NCBI GenBank assembly: GCA_938043965.1
Contig: CALIQQ010000006.1
Coordinates: 1 to 45,214 of the forward strand
From: an uncultured Candidatus Saccharibacteria bacterium
Lineage (GTDB): Bacteria > Patescibacteriota > Saccharimonadia > Saccharimonadales > Saccharimonadaceae
DNA length: 45,214 nucleotides
Direction of reading: 5' to 3'
Below are positions 31,617-40,380 of this stretch, one piece after another. How positions within the stretch are numbered: the first letter of the stretch is position 1; each line of letters starts with the position of its first letter. The translations under genes and the position numbers were made by a program. The notes below the pieces were generated by a model. It searched no databases and was not told the DNA's origin. It was given only the letters and a program-made list of their open reading frames with translations.

Positions 31617-31955
31617 ATGGGAGTTAAAATTACTAAAAAACAAAAGCGAATTCTTGATTTTATTGTTGATTTTACTGATAAAAATGGTTTATCACCAACG
31701 TATCGTGAAATTGCTGCCGGTATTGGCCTAAAATCGGTTTCTAGTGTTGCAGAACATATTGATAATCTTGTCGCACTGGGAGCTATTAGAAAAAACAGTG
31801 AGTCGGGACGCCTGCTTGAAGTGGTTGACTTAACTTTTCCAGAAACTACTGCACTTTTTAAATCGCGTATATATATTGCAACTGATGCTGAAAAAAAGCT
31901 TTTAAAACAGGCCGCTCAAATCCTTGGCCTAGAGGGAATTGATGACAATGAGTAA
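31617..31955 (+). CDS. LexA-type winged-helix protein without protease domain
   Basis: 112 residues from the ATG at 31617 (the frame is open from 31596, but that part overlaps the -10 box). Residues 1-65 match the LexA DNA-binding domain: KKQKRILDFIVDFTDKNGLSPTYREIAAGIGLKSVSSVAEHIDNLVALGAI. The S24 autoprotease domain with its Ser-Lys pair is missing; residues 70-112 form a short helical tail instead. LexA is normally about 200 residues, so this protein cannot self-cleave upon DNA damage. It may be a repressor controlled differently or a LexA-like regulator of its neighbours. Its stop overlaps the next gene's start region. Confidence 0.85.
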   Translation: MGVKITKKQKRILDFIVDFTDKNGLSPTYREIAAGIGLKSVSSVAEHIDNLVALGAIRKNSESGRLLEVVDLTFPETTALFKSRIYIATDAEKKLLKQAAQILGLEGIDDNE

Positions 31956-32931
31956 ACTAATCTCAATCGTAATACCAGTTTGTAATGAAGAAAAAGGTAT
32001 TCGCAAGTTTCTTGACGAACGTCTTTTTCCGGTGATTCGTGATATTGAAAAATATAATTTTGAGTATATTTTTGTTAATGATGGCTCAAAGGATAAAACT
32101 CTCGAGATTCTAAATACCTATGCCGAGAAAAATTCTCAAATTAAAATCGTCTCTCTCGTTCGTAATTTTGGTAAAGAAATGGCCCTTTCGGCTGGCTTCA
32201 TTTACGCAAAAGGTGACGCTGTTTTAACGATTGATGCTGATGGTCAGCAGCCTCCGGAGCGAATCCCTGATTTTATTCGTGCCTGGGAAAAAGGCGCTGA
32301 AGTTGTGACGGGTGTACGTGATCATTATACGAAGCACGGTTTAATTCCTAAGCTAGGCTCCAAACTATTTTATAGGCTATTGAGTCTAATGGGGAATAAA
32401 ACTACTGTTCCTGGTTCGACTGATTTTCGCTTAATCGATCGTGTTGTAGTGGATCAATTCAATCAGCTAACTGAGCATAATCGTATTACGCGTGGGCTAA
32501 TTGACTGGCTCGGTTATGAAAAGGCAGATATTTATTATACTTACGGTGTACGTATGGCTGGTCGCCCATCTTATAATTTTAAAAAGCTTTTTGGCCTTGC
32601 AATCGATAGTTTTGTTTCTATGTCCACCACTCCATTGGTGATTTTTGGTTATCTCGGTGTCTTTATTACCTTCAGTTCATTTATACTGGGGCTTTTCTGT
32701 ATTATTAATCAGTATTTCTTGAATGACCCACTTCATCTTTATTGGAATGGCGCTGTCCAAATGGCGATTTTCATTACTTTTTTAATTGGACTTGTTTTAA
32801 TTTCTCAATCTATCACCGCTCTTTATATTTCCCAAATTCATTCCGAAACCCAAAACCGCCCGCTCTTCATTGTGAATAAAAAGAAATCGAAAAACCTTCC
32901 TGGCCCCAATAAAACCGAACAGAAATCATAA
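31942..32931 (+). CDS. GT2 glycosyltransferase, DPM1/GtrB type, membrane-anchored
   Basis: About 329 residues. The GT-A domain starts SIVIPVCNEEKGIRKFL, with the DxD-like TIDADGQQPPERI and a typical TDFRLIDR segment. Two C-terminal helices (about 228-255 and 270-300) give the GtrB/polyprenyl-phosphate sugar synthase layout. Such enzymes load a sugar onto undecaprenyl phosphate at the membrane for later use outside, for example for glycan decoration. TTG (31939), ATG (31942) and ATG (31948) are possible starts; AGAGGGA upstream fits the ATGs. It overlaps the LexA-type gene, so the two are coupled. Confidence 0.9.
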   Translation: MTMSKLISIVIPVCNEEKGIRKFLDERLFPVIRDIEKYNFEYIFVNDGSKDKTLEILNTYAEKNSQIKIVSLVRNFGKEMALSAGFIYAKGDAVLTIDADGQQPPERIPDFIRAWEKGAEVVTGVRDHYTKHGLIPKLGSKLFYRLLSLMGNKTTVPGSTDFRLIDRVVVDQFNQLTEHNRITRGLIDWLGYEKADIYYTYGVRMAGRPSYNFKKLFGLAIDSFVSMSTTPLVIFGYLGVFITFSSFILGLFCIINQYFLNDPLHLYWNGAVQMAIFITFLIGLVLISQSITALYISQIHSETQNRPLFIVNKKKSKNLPGPNKTEQKS

Positions 32932-33001
32932 ATCCGAACACTAAACCCGAACGAAAGCACCGAACAACTTAATCGCAACTGTGGAAAACTAAGGAGGAAA
33001 T

Positions 33002-34240
33002 ATGGCATTCTTAAAGCAAAAATCAACTAACGATTTTGAATACTTAGCTAAAGGCTCGATCTATTTTGATAGCGCCTGCCAATCGCTTCGTCCTCAGCCG
33101 GTTATAGACGCCCTTAATGCTTACTATAAGGAATTTAATTCTTGCGGTGAGCGTGTGAAATATAAGTGGGGTAGAATTACTGACGAAAAGGTTCAAGCTA
33201 CTCGCGATCGAGTGCTTAATTATCTTAAATTAAAACATCGTGACTATTTTGTATCATTCACTTTAAACACTACTTATGGCCTAAATCTTATTTTGTCGCA
33301 ATTTAATCCAACTCTAGCTGGCATTAAGCAGGTGGTCACTTCTGATATTGAGCATAACTCACCATTTTTATCCACGATTGCCTTTGCGAAAAAACATCAA
33401 CTTCAGCGCATTATAATTTCCAGAAATCCTGACGGCTCAGTTAATTTAGGCGATATCCCGAGTCACTCAATTGTTGTGCTAAATGTTGCCTCAAACATTG
33501 ATGGGCGCACGCTCGGCAACTTGGATGCAGTCATCAAACACGTGCATGGTACGAATGGTTTTATAGTGATAGATGCAGCCCAAGCAATGTCTCATAATAA
33601 AACTCTTTTAGAAAAAACTGCAGCTGATGCAATTTGTTTTTCCGCCCATAAAATGTATGCTCCATCTCTCGGAGTGATGATTGTCCGAAAAGATTTTGCT
33701 AAATATATTGAAACGCAATTTATTGGCGGCGGTATGGTTGACGATGTTGATGTGGATACGTACTTACTTTCCAATGAAAACCCAGCTCATCTTTACACTA
33801 AATTTGAAGCTGGATTACAGGCTTGGGGTGAAATCATTGCTCTTGGCGAAGCTATTGCTTGGCTCGAGAGGATCCCTAAAAATAAGCAAGAGCAACTAGC
33901 TAAAAACGCAAAACGCATTTTTGATTTTTTTGAGACTAACGGCACTACTGGTAATATCAACTTATCGAAAAATCAGCGCGATCAGTCTAGTAAAAAACTT
34001 CATCTACTAAACTCCACCCCAACTCCAACTCTCAGTTTTTATGTTGATGGTCTCGACTCACACTTACTTGGTGAGGCGCTGGCAGAGGAGGGGATTATGG
34101 CGCGCACTGGCTACTTTTGTGTCCACTATTTCCTGGATCATAAGATGCATTTTCCGCCACTAGTTCGCATTTCGCTTGGTTATCATAATACCGAAGACGA
34201 CATTGATCATTTATTAAATAGCTTAAAGAAAGTGCTATAA
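33002..34240 (+). CDS. Class V aminotransferase, SufS-like cysteine desulfurase
   Basis: 412 residues, PLP-dependent. The PLP lysine is K217 in FSAHKMYAP, and the conserved DAAQAMSH segment stacks on PLP. C373 in RTGYFCVHYF sits where SufS has its catalytic cysteine (RTGxxC). This supports cysteine desulfurase activity, providing persulfide sulfur for Fe-S clusters or tRNA thiolation. No SufU, SufB or IscU gene is beside it, so its partner is elsewhere or it has another role. AAGGAGGAAAT gives a strong ribosome site. Its stop overlaps the -10 box of the next gene. Confidence 0.88.
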   Translation: MAFLKQKSTNDFEYLAKGSIYFDSACQSLRPQPVIDALNAYYKEFNSCGERVKYKWGRITDEKVQATRDRVLNYLKLKHRDYFVSFTLNTTYGLNLILSQFNPTLAGIKQVVTSDIEHNSPFLSTIAFAKKHQLQRIIISRNPDGSVNLGDIPSHSIVVLNVASNIDGRTLGNLDAVIKHVHGTNGFIVIDAAQAMSHNKTLLEKTAADAICFSAHKMYAPSLGVMIVRKDFAKYIETQFIGGGMVDDVDVDTYLLSNENPAHLYTKFEAGLQAWGEIIALGEAIAWLERIPKNKQEQLAKNAKRIFDFFETNGTTGNINLSKNQRDQSSKKLHLLNSTPTPTLSFYVDGLDSHLLGEALAEEGIMARTGYFCVHYFLDHKMHFPPLVRISLGYHNTEDDIDHLLNSLKKVL

Positions 34241-34241
34241 T
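34236..34241 (+). promoter_or_regulatory. Extended -10 overlapping a stop codon; leaderless start
   Basis: TGC-TATAAT includes the TAA stop of the aminotransferase gene, and the ATG at 34248 is only six bases on, so transcription would begin at or next to the A of the start codon. Confidence 0.6.
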
Positions 34242-34247
34242 TAGCTT

Positions 34248-35312
34248 ATGGTTTGTATTGCAGCATTCATTATCTTATCGGTGGTTGGCGTTTTTGTCGC
34301 CTTCATTTCTATCTTTAAAAAAGATTTCGGTAAAAAGTATTTTGCAGTTTTTAAGAAAGCTTGGCATTGCGTCTTTAAAAAAGTCCGCCTCCAAAAATGC
34401 GACACGAATTTTAAAGATGACGTAAAAAACACTATTCTAAAGAAAGTTATTTTAAAGCGGCCAAAATTAGTTAAGCCATTAAGCGTTTTAATTGAGTTTT
34501 TCTCGGTCCTCATTGTTGCAATAACTATTTGGTCGATTGTGATTTCGGTCAAATCTCTTCTTGCGCTCTGGGTGTTTGGTACTTGTAATGTTTCAAAGCC
34601 AAGCGCCTGTTCATTAACTTCTGAATCTTGCTCGATTGATGCTGAGGTGCCGGATAATCTCTTTGCCAAAATCGGACAAAGTGTTGGTGAGTGGGGTGAA
34701 ATCTTTAATGCTATTCCAGATCGCCTAAGAGCTTGGGGCGCTGATGATTTTAGGGAATTGACGCATCTCCCACTACTCAGTCCTGAATCAGTCGAAACTG
34801 ATAAGGTTGCTTATGATATTCTCGATCCAGGTTGTATCGCTTGTAAAAACTCTTTCGAGAATCAAACTTCTGCAGATTTCTTTACTCGATATAAAACTTA
34901 TCTTGTTGTTTACCCAATCCAAAGCTCCGACGGTTCCCCTCGCTTTAAGAATTCAGTAATTGCCGCTAAGTATCTTATCTCTACACAATTACTTGGTGAT
35001 GAAGCTAAGTCTTATGCCGGATCAATTATTAATCGTATTTTCCTTGAGCAAGATGAGAAGGGGATTAGTTGGCAGACTCGTCTTAATAATGATCTTAGTG
35101 AGCAAGAAGTGATTGAAACCTTTAATGGCTGGTTAGAAGAATTCGGGGCTGAGGATGAAACTATTCAGAAAATAAACGAGCTGGTTTATTCGAAAGCGGT
35201 TGAAACTGAACTTGATAAAAATCGTTCAGTAGTTGACCATAAAATTCGTGCTAAAACCATCCCAACTTTAATCTACGATCAGAAAAAACATAGCGGTGCC
35301 TTTAAAAAATAA
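34248..35312 (+). CDS. Membrane protein with exported CxxC (thioredoxin-like) domain
   Basis: 354 residues. Helix 1 about 1-23 and helix 2 about 81-112, with a basic loop between. The rest (about 115-354) should be extracytoplasmic. Residues 190-300 look like a thioredoxin-fold protein of DsbA type: DPGCIACKNSF with C196-I-A-C199 at the start of a helix, then YLVVYPIQ as a strand. Other cysteines are at SACSLTSESCS. A role in disulfide formation of exported proteins would fit the many Cys-containing pilins and surface proteins here. The fold call is tentative. The near-zero leader is notable. Confidence 0.65.
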   Translation: MVCIAAFIILSVVGVFVAFISIFKKDFGKKYFAVFKKAWHCVFKKVRLQKCDTNFKDDVKNTILKKVILKRPKLVKPLSVLIEFFSVLIVAITIWSIVISVKSLLALWVFGTCNVSKPSACSLTSESCSIDAEVPDNLFAKIGQSVGEWGEIFNAIPDRLRAWGADDFRELTHLPLLSPESVETDKVAYDILDPGCIACKNSFENQTSADFFTRYKTYLVVYPIQSSDGSPRFKNSVIAAKYLISTQLLGDEAKSYAGSIINRIFLEQDEKGISWQTRLNNDLSEQEVIETFNGWLEEFGAEDETIQKINELVYSKAVETELDKNRSVVDHKIRAKTIPTLIYDQKKHSGAFKK

Positions 35313-35322
35313 TCAAAAGCTG

Positions 35323-35328
35323 TATAAT
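35323..35328 (+). promoter_or_regulatory. -10 box, leaderless start
   Basis: TATAAT seven bases before the ATG at 35336. Confidence 0.5.
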
Positions 35329-35335
35329 TAAAGCT

Positions 35336-35938
35336 ATGAAGAGATCTAGCTCAAGAAGAACGGAATCCTCATATAAAATTCTTTATTTCTTTTTTGGAGT
35401 TATCTTTATTGCCGGGCTAACCTTTCTTTGTTTTTTCTTACTAATGCCACCTAAAAAGCAAAATCCTGAAAAACCACTCGACACAATTGTAACTGCGCCA
35501 AAAGCTAAGGTCCAAACTAAAACAGAATCCACGTCTGACTCTTCTGAGGTCACCGAATCTACTGAGTCTAATCTTGAAAATCCTGAAAAAACACCAAAGC
35601 AAACTGAATCTACTCCTAACATTAAGCCAAACGAGCTTAATCTAAGCCTCACTAAAAATGAAGTTACAACAGATAGCCAAGGTCGACGTATTTACCAAGT
35701 TCGGATTACTATTTATGAATTATTAAATGAAGCAGGGCAATGTGTACTTGAAATGAAGTCCAGTAGTGGTGATTATCTAAAACGCACTGCTAATACTTTT
35801 AATGATGGCGCCACTTCCGCTTCTTGTGAAGGCTTTGACGTTTTGACTGAGGGTATTTCTAGTGGCACTTATAATTTTACTATTAAGGCTACCGTCGGAC
35901 GTAAAACCGGCACCATCACTGGCATTATTAACATTTAA
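35336..35938 (+). CDS. Membrane-anchored exported protein, unknown function
   Basis: 200 residues. Basic N-terminus with Ser/Arg, one helix at about 14-36, then a low-complexity linker rich in Lys, Glu, Ser, Thr and Pro (about 37-100), and a C-terminal beta-rich domain (about 105-200) with two cysteines (GQCVLEM, SASCEGF) that could pair. I do not recognise the domain. The linker looks like a wall-spanning stalk. It lies between the CxxC membrane protein and the LGFP-repeat protein, so a surface display role is likely. Confidence 0.6.
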   Translation: MKRSSSRRTESSYKILYFFFGVIFIAGLTFLCFFLLMPPKKQNPEKPLDTIVTAPKAKVQTKTESTSDSSEVTESTESNLENPEKTPKQTESTPNIKPNELNLSLTKNEVTTDSQGRRIYQVRITIYELLNEAGQCVLEMKSSSGDYLKRTANTFNDGATSASCEGFDVLTEGISSGTYNFTIKATVGRKTGTITGIINI

Positions 35939-35944
35939 TAACAT

Positions 35945-35974
35945 TTGACAACCATAAGCAAAATCAACTATAAT
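35945..35974 (+). promoter_or_regulatory. Consensus promoter of LGFP-repeat protein gene
   Basis: TTGACA (35945-35950), 18-base spacer, TATAAT (35969-35974): both boxes match the sigma70 consensus exactly, and the gene starts with TTG at 36010. Confidence 0.8.
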
Positions 35975-36009
35975 ATAAAAAAGCATCAAACAAACAGCGG
36001 GCAAGTAAA

Positions 36010-38082
36010 TTGAATAACGAAAACATTATCTATAAAATTATTGACGGACATGGCGAGCATCGTCGACTTTCTCGACGTTTTTTACTTTTTGGTATTTTTA
36101 TTTTTGTCACTGTCGCAACTTTTAGTTTTATGGTTACGCGTAGTATGAAAATTACGCATGCCGCTGACCTCTCACAATTTAAAGCCGGAAACATTATCTC
36201 CGATGAGGTAATGCGAAATTACACTTCAATGACCGAACAGGAAATCCAGGCCTTTTTGCATAGTAAAAATTCTTGCAATAAATCAATTCATGGCATGCAA
36301 AATTTCCAAAAAATCAATCCGGAAAAAATGAATGGCGTTGAATATAATTATCAGTATCGCTACGGTTCCAAGACTTTTTATTATCACGTTTTGAATGATA
36401 AGTTTATTTGTCTAGCGGATGAGAAATTCGACGGAGAAACTGCTGCTCACATTATTTATGAAACCGCTAAGGATTATAAAATTAACCCTCAGGTCTTGAT
36501 GGTGTTGATTGAAAAAGAACAAGGTCTTATAAGTGACACTTGGCCAAATGTGAATTTTCAATACCGCTCCGCTACTGGCTATGGCTGCCCTGATACCGCC
36601 GCTTGTGATGCAAAATTCTATGGCCTAAAAAATCAAATTCGTAAAGCTGCCGAACTTTTTAATTCGGTTTTGTCTGGTGGCTGGACTAACTATCCGCTCG
36701 GCTGGAATAATATCCGCTATTCGCCAGACCCTTCCTGTGGCAGTTCAAAGGTTTTCATTGAAAATCTGGCTACCTCCGCACTCTACCGCTATACTCCATA
36801 TCAACCAAACGCTGGCGCAATCAATGCTTATACTGGTACCGCTGCTTGTGGCGCCTATGGTAATCGCAATTTTTACATCTTCTTTAATAATTGGTTTGGT
36901 TCAACTCAGAAATCAAAATACACTTACGCCCAAAATTACTATAATAGTAATAAAACTAAAACCGGTATACTGACAGGAGAAACGATTTGTCTGAATCAAG
37001 AAAATCAGCCAACTGATTCAAAAAACGATGGCGACTACTCTTGTTATCAGGATTTTGAAAAAGGCACGTTATTTTGGAATACATCTGTTATTTCGCAAGT
37101 TAAAACCGAGAAAAATGCCGTATTTTATGACCGCGCTGACGCTACCGAGTATAAAAAACTTACAGTCGTAAAGCAAAAAGATCCAATCTACCAAACTTGG
37201 ATTAAAGAACGTAAAAATTTTGGCCAAATCATTGGTGAAGCCACTGCATTTACAAAAGATCAGAATTACCGTATCCTTAAGACCGAAAAAAGTGTTATTT
37301 TCGGTAATGATAAAATCGGTTATCACCAAATAAAGACAAAAGCCTTTGAGCTCTATCAGAATAATTACCAAACTCTCGGACAAATCACTTCTGGCTTAGA
37401 AAAGAACAGTGCCACCAAAGCTGAATGGTACACTTTTAAGAACGGCTATATCGTTGGTAACGATCAAAAAGGCTGGTTCGTTTCAACTGGTAAAATTCGT
37501 GAGGTTTGGGCAAGTCATGGTTATGAGTTTGGCTCACTTGGCTTTGGTGTAGGCGAGATTATTGAAGATGAGGCTCTTGGCTTAACCTATCAAAAATATG
37601 AAAATGGCATTATTGCTGGCGATGCTAAAAATGGTTATGGTATTGTGAATAAGCAATTATTCGAACTTCGCCAAAAGTATGCCAATATGCTTGGCGCACC
37701 AGTCGCATCATTAGCTCGAAATGACTTAACTAAAATCGAATGGTACACTTTTAAGAATGGTTTTATCGTTGGTAACGATCAAAAAGGCTGGTACATTTCC
37801 ATCGGCAAGAGTCGCGAAGTTTGGGCTAGAAAAGGTTTTGAAGGTGGACCACTTGGCTTCCCAACCAGCGATTTTCAGAAAAACTCCCAAACTGGCATTG
37901 AATGGCAAAACTATGAAAACGGCGTCATCGTCGGTAACGATCAAAAAGGCTGGTATGAATCTCGCGGAAACATTCGCCTAAAATGGCAACAATCTGGCTT
38001 TGAGAGCGGCCGGTATGGTTTCCCGAAATCAGACATCGAAAATGGCCATCAACTTTACGAAGGCGGATACATCAATCAATAA
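36010..38082 (+). CDS. Surface protein with lysozyme-like domain and LGFP repeats
   Basis: 690 residues from a TTG start. One helix at about 22-45 anchors or exports it. Residues about 150-300 resemble a muramidase/transglycosylase fold (HIIYETAKDYKINPQVLMVLIEKEQGLI, with Glu as possible catalytic acid; SATGYGCPD). From about 375 to 690 there are at least four LGFP-type repeats (patterns ENGVIVGNDQKGW...GFESGRYGFPKSDI), plus weaker ones, known from wall-binding proteins of Actinobacteria. Parts of the repeats are nearly identical in DNA (see repeat entries). Saccharibacteria live on actinobacterial hosts, so binding to the host wall is an attractive but unproven idea. Confidence 0.85.
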   Translation: MNNENIIYKIIDGHGEHRRLSRRFLLFGIFIFVTVATFSFMVTRSMKITHAADLSQFKAGNIISDEVMRNYTSMTEQEIQAFLHSKNSCNKSIHGMQNFQKINPEKMNGVEYNYQYRYGSKTFYYHVLNDKFICLADEKFDGETAAHIIYETAKDYKINPQVLMVLIEKEQGLISDTWPNVNFQYRSATGYGCPDTAACDAKFYGLKNQIRKAAELFNSVLSGGWTNYPLGWNNIRYSPDPSCGSSKVFIENLATSALYRYTPYQPNAGAINAYTGTAACGAYGNRNFYIFFNNWFGSTQKSKYTYAQNYYNSNKTKTGILTGETICLNQENQPTDSKNDGDYSCYQDFEKGTLFWNTSVISQVKTEKNAVFYDRADATEYKKLTVVKQKDPIYQTWIKERKNFGQIIGEATAFTKDQNYRILKTEKSVIFGNDKIGYHQIKTKAFELYQNNYQTLGQITSGLEKNSATKAEWYTFKNGYIVGNDQKGWFVSTGKIREVWASHGYEFGSLGFGVGEIIEDEALGLTYQKYENGIIAGDAKNGYGIVNKQLFELRQKYANMLGAPVASLARNDLTKIEWYTFKNGFIVGNDQKGWYISIGKSREVWARKGFEGGPLGFPTSDFQKNSQTGIEWQNYENGVIVGNDQKGWYESRGNIRLKWQQSGFESGRYGFPKSDIENGHQLYEGGYINQ
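37426..37477 (+). repeat. Near-identical direct repeat, copy 1 (LGFP region)
   Basis: 52 bases that match 37741-37792 with three differences. A 28-base part recurs at 37927-37954 with one difference. All lie in the same frame. Confidence 0.85.
37741..37792 (+). repeat. Near-identical direct repeat, copy 2 (LGFP region)
   Basis: Second copy of the 52-base unit, 315 bases (105 codons) after the first, so recombination between them would delete or add whole repeat blocks in frame. Confidence 0.85.
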
Positions 38083-38090
38083 AAAATACT

Positions 38091-38123
38091 AAAAAATAGC
38101 CCCCCTAATGGCGGCTATTTTTT
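38091..38123. terminator. Bidirectional terminator between convergent genes
   Basis: AAAAAATAGCC ... GGCTATTTTTT hairpin with an imperfect inner part. It serves the LGFP-protein gene (+) and overlaps the 3' end of the glycosyltransferase gene (-). The outer stem resembles the terminator at 8284-8312. Confidence 0.8.
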
Positions 38124-39298
38124 AATCCTTCGATCTCTTTTTTAAGTGACATAATTTCTTCTGCTAATAATTCATTCTGTCGCATAATATCAAAGTTCTG
38201 ATTTTTTATAAAACGTGCCATCTTATAGCTTGGCAGTAGTAATGTTGCTAATCGAATAACGTTTATTTTAAGTGTATGTAGAAATCTTTTCCTGACGTAT
38301 AATTGATAGCCATTTTCCTCTAGAAAGTAGCGCACGATCATCTTATCAAAAGCCGAAAAATAAACAAACTTAAAAGTTTTATCATCTTTAATTTCTGCAA
38401 AAACATTAGCAAGTTGCTCGAGATAGTCTTTTTTAAATTTCCAATCGATTCGATTAAAGAAGTCATAATTTGCCCAAAGTACGTGTACAAAAAACGCCTC
38501 TTTAAAGACTTCTAATTTTTTTTGTCGCTTTAAAATTTCCAATGCTGTTTTTGAATTTTTTGCCATCAACAGCAGCTTCTCACCGTTCGCCGAAGTTGAA
38601 TTGCCTTGGCCTTCGTCGTTTCGCCAATGCACAAACGGCCGCTTTACTACCGACATTCTTTTTGCCTTGCAGAGTACTTCCGCCATGAATGGAAAATCTT
38701 GGTATGAAGCGCCAGCCGTTTCTGGAATTTTAATTTTTTTCACAAACTCCGCTCGGTAAATTGAAGACCAAATCGAAGCGTGAAAAGCTATAATTTTTGG
38801 CCAATCTTCCGGACTAAAGGCTCCGTCTGGTGCTGCTCGAAGATCGATTCCACTAGGATTGCGATAGACTACATTATTACCCTCTCCCGCCTTTGGCACT
38901 GTTCGAAAAATATAAAACATCCCTTTTGTAATGTCAGTTTTATTTTTCTTTGCATTATAATAAAGCGACTCATACATATCGTTTTCGATAAAGTCATCAC
39001 TTTCGATAATTCCAATATATTCGCCATACGCCATTTCAATTCCACGATTTACCGCTTTTGAATAACCGGAGTTTTCTTGATGCACCGCCACTACCCGCTT
39101 ATCAGCCTTAGCGTATTCATCGATTATTTTACCGCAGTTATCTGGACTGCCATCGTCAACTAAAATTACTTCAATCTCTTTTAGGCTCTGATTTAAAATA
39201 CTATCGACGCATTCTTTAAGGTAGCGTTCAACTTTATAAATCGGTACTACAATCGAAACTTTTGGTCTCTTTAAAGACTTTTGGGCTCTTCTTGCCAC
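38105..39298 (-). CDS. GT2 family glycosyltransferase
   Basis: About 397 residues. GT-A domain from KVSIVVPIYKVERYLKECVDSIL, nucleotide site VDDGSPDNCG and DxD-like motif IGIIESDDFIEND. The later AGASYQDFPFM segment is shared with the enzyme at 41346, so the two are paralogues. The C-terminal 120 residues are basic/aromatic and end in a coiled-coil-like helix. I choose GTG at 39298 because AAGGAGGTGAT lies just upstream; another GTG at 39319 is also possible. Divergent from galE, whose UDP-galactose product it may use. Substrate unknown. Confidence 0.88.
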   Translation of the reverse strand: MARRAQKSLKRPKVSIVVPIYKVERYLKECVDSILNQSLKEIEVILVDDGSPDNCGKIIDEYAKADKRVVAVHQENSGYSKAVNRGIEMAYGEYIGIIESDDFIENDMYESLYYNAKKNKTDITKGMFYIFRTVPKAGEGNNVVYRNPSGIDLRAAPDGAFSPEDWPKIIAFHASIWSSIYRAEFVKKIKIPETAGASYQDFPFMAEVLCKAKRMSVVKRPFVHWRNDEGQGNSTSANGEKLLLMAKNSKTALEILKRQKKLEVFKEAFFVHVLWANYDFFNRIDWKFKKDYLEQLANVFAEIKDDKTFKFVYFSAFDKMIVRYFLEENGYQLYVRKRFLHTLKINVIRLATLLLPSYKMARFIKNQNFDIMRQNELLAEEIMSLKKEIEGLKNSRH

Positions 39299-39330
39299 AT
39301 CACCTCCTTTTAAGCCCACCTGTTCTCCAA

Positions 39331-39353
39331 ATTATAGCATTTTATGTTATAAT
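39331..39353. promoter_or_regulatory. Divergent -10 boxes between glycosyltransferase and galE
   Basis: TATAAT on minus (39331-39336) faces the glycosyltransferase gene, and TATAAT on plus (39348-39353) faces galE. They lie only 11 bases apart, so the two promoters must interfere or be co-regulated. Confidence 0.55.
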
Positions 39354-39380
39354 AAGTCTAGAATTTTAAGTGGAGATTAT

Positions 39381-40379
39381 ATGAATAAAGTCCTTGCAAC
39401 TGGCGGAACTGGCTATATCGGTTCGCACACTGTCATTGAGCTAATTAAAAAAGGCTACGAGGTTGAAATCCTCGACAATCTTTTTAATTCGAAAATTGAA
39501 GTGCTTGATAAAATTGAAAAAATCACCGGTGTTAAGCCAAAATTCCATCAAATTGATATGCTTGACGCGGCTGGCGTCGATGCAGTTTTTGCCAATGGTA
39601 ATTTTGACACCGTAATTCATTTTGCTGGGCTTAAAGCTGTTGGTGAATCAGTTGAAAAACCACTTGAATACTATAAAACCAACATTGACGGCACTTTAAA
39701 CATTTTAGACTCCATGAAAAAACACGGTGTACATAAAATTATTTTCAGTTCTTCTGCTACAGTCTACGGCGATCCACATCAACCAACTTGCGTTGAAACT
39801 CTAGAAACTGGCCGCAGTCTAACGAATCCTTATGGTAAAACAAAATACATGATTGAGGAAATCTTAAAAGATACATCCTTTGCTGATCCAGAGCTTTCTG
39901 TTTCAATTTTGCGCTATTTTAATCCAGTAGGGAATCATGAATCGGGTCTAATCGGCGAAGATCCAAACGGTATTCCAAATAATCTTATGCCAATCATTAT
40001 GCGCGTTCATCAAAAACAAATTGCTGAACTTTCAGTCTTCGGTGATGACTATGAAACGCGCGACGGTTCCTGTATTCGTGACTATATTCATGTTGTTGAC
40101 CTTGCAGTCGGCCATATTTTAGCTATGGAACATATGCAGCCAGGTGTAGCATTTTATAACCTCGGTACCGGTAACGGCACTACAGTTTTCGAAATGATTA
40201 AGGCCTTTGAAAAAGCTGCTGGTGAGCCATTACCATATAAAATAGCACCTCGTCGTGCTGGCGATCTCGCCTGCCTTACTGCTGACGCTACTAAGGCAAA
40301 AGAGGAGCTCGGTTGGGTTGCAACTCATACTGTAGAAGATGCTATGCGTGACACTATTAAGTTTCTTGGGAGCGCATAA
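39381..40379 (+). CDS. galE: UDP-glucose 4-epimerase
   Basis: 332 residues, usual length for GalE (extended SDR family). It interconverts UDP-glucose and UDP-galactose with bound NAD. N-terminal NAD motif TGGTGYIGSHT, catalytic region SSSATVYG and YGKTKYM (YxxxK), family segments RYFNPVGNHESGLIGEDPNGIPNNLMP and DGSCIRDYIHVVDLA. AGTGGAGA precedes the ATG. The gene supplies galactose donor for the glycosyltransferases around it; the next GT begins one base after its stop. Confidence 0.96.
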   Translation: MNKVLATGGTGYIGSHTVIELIKKGYEVEILDNLFNSKIEVLDKIEKITGVKPKFHQIDMLDAAGVDAVFANGNFDTVIHFAGLKAVGESVEKPLEYYKTNIDGTLNILDSMKKHGVHKIIFSSSATVYGDPHQPTCVETLETGRSLTNPYGKTKYMIEEILKDTSFADPELSVSILRYFNPVGNHESGLIGEDPNGIPNNLMPIIMRVHQKQIAELSVFGDDYETRDGSCIRDYIHVVDLAVGHILAMEHMQPGVAFYNLGTGNGTTVFEMIKAFEKAAGEPLPYKIAPRRAGDLACLTADATKAKEELGWVATHTVEDAMRDTIKFLGSA

Positions 40380-40380
40380 T

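Noticed and set aside
37426..37954. CRISPR array
   Set aside because: The repeats are coding LGFP units of unequal spacing with related spacers; no cas gene is in the window.
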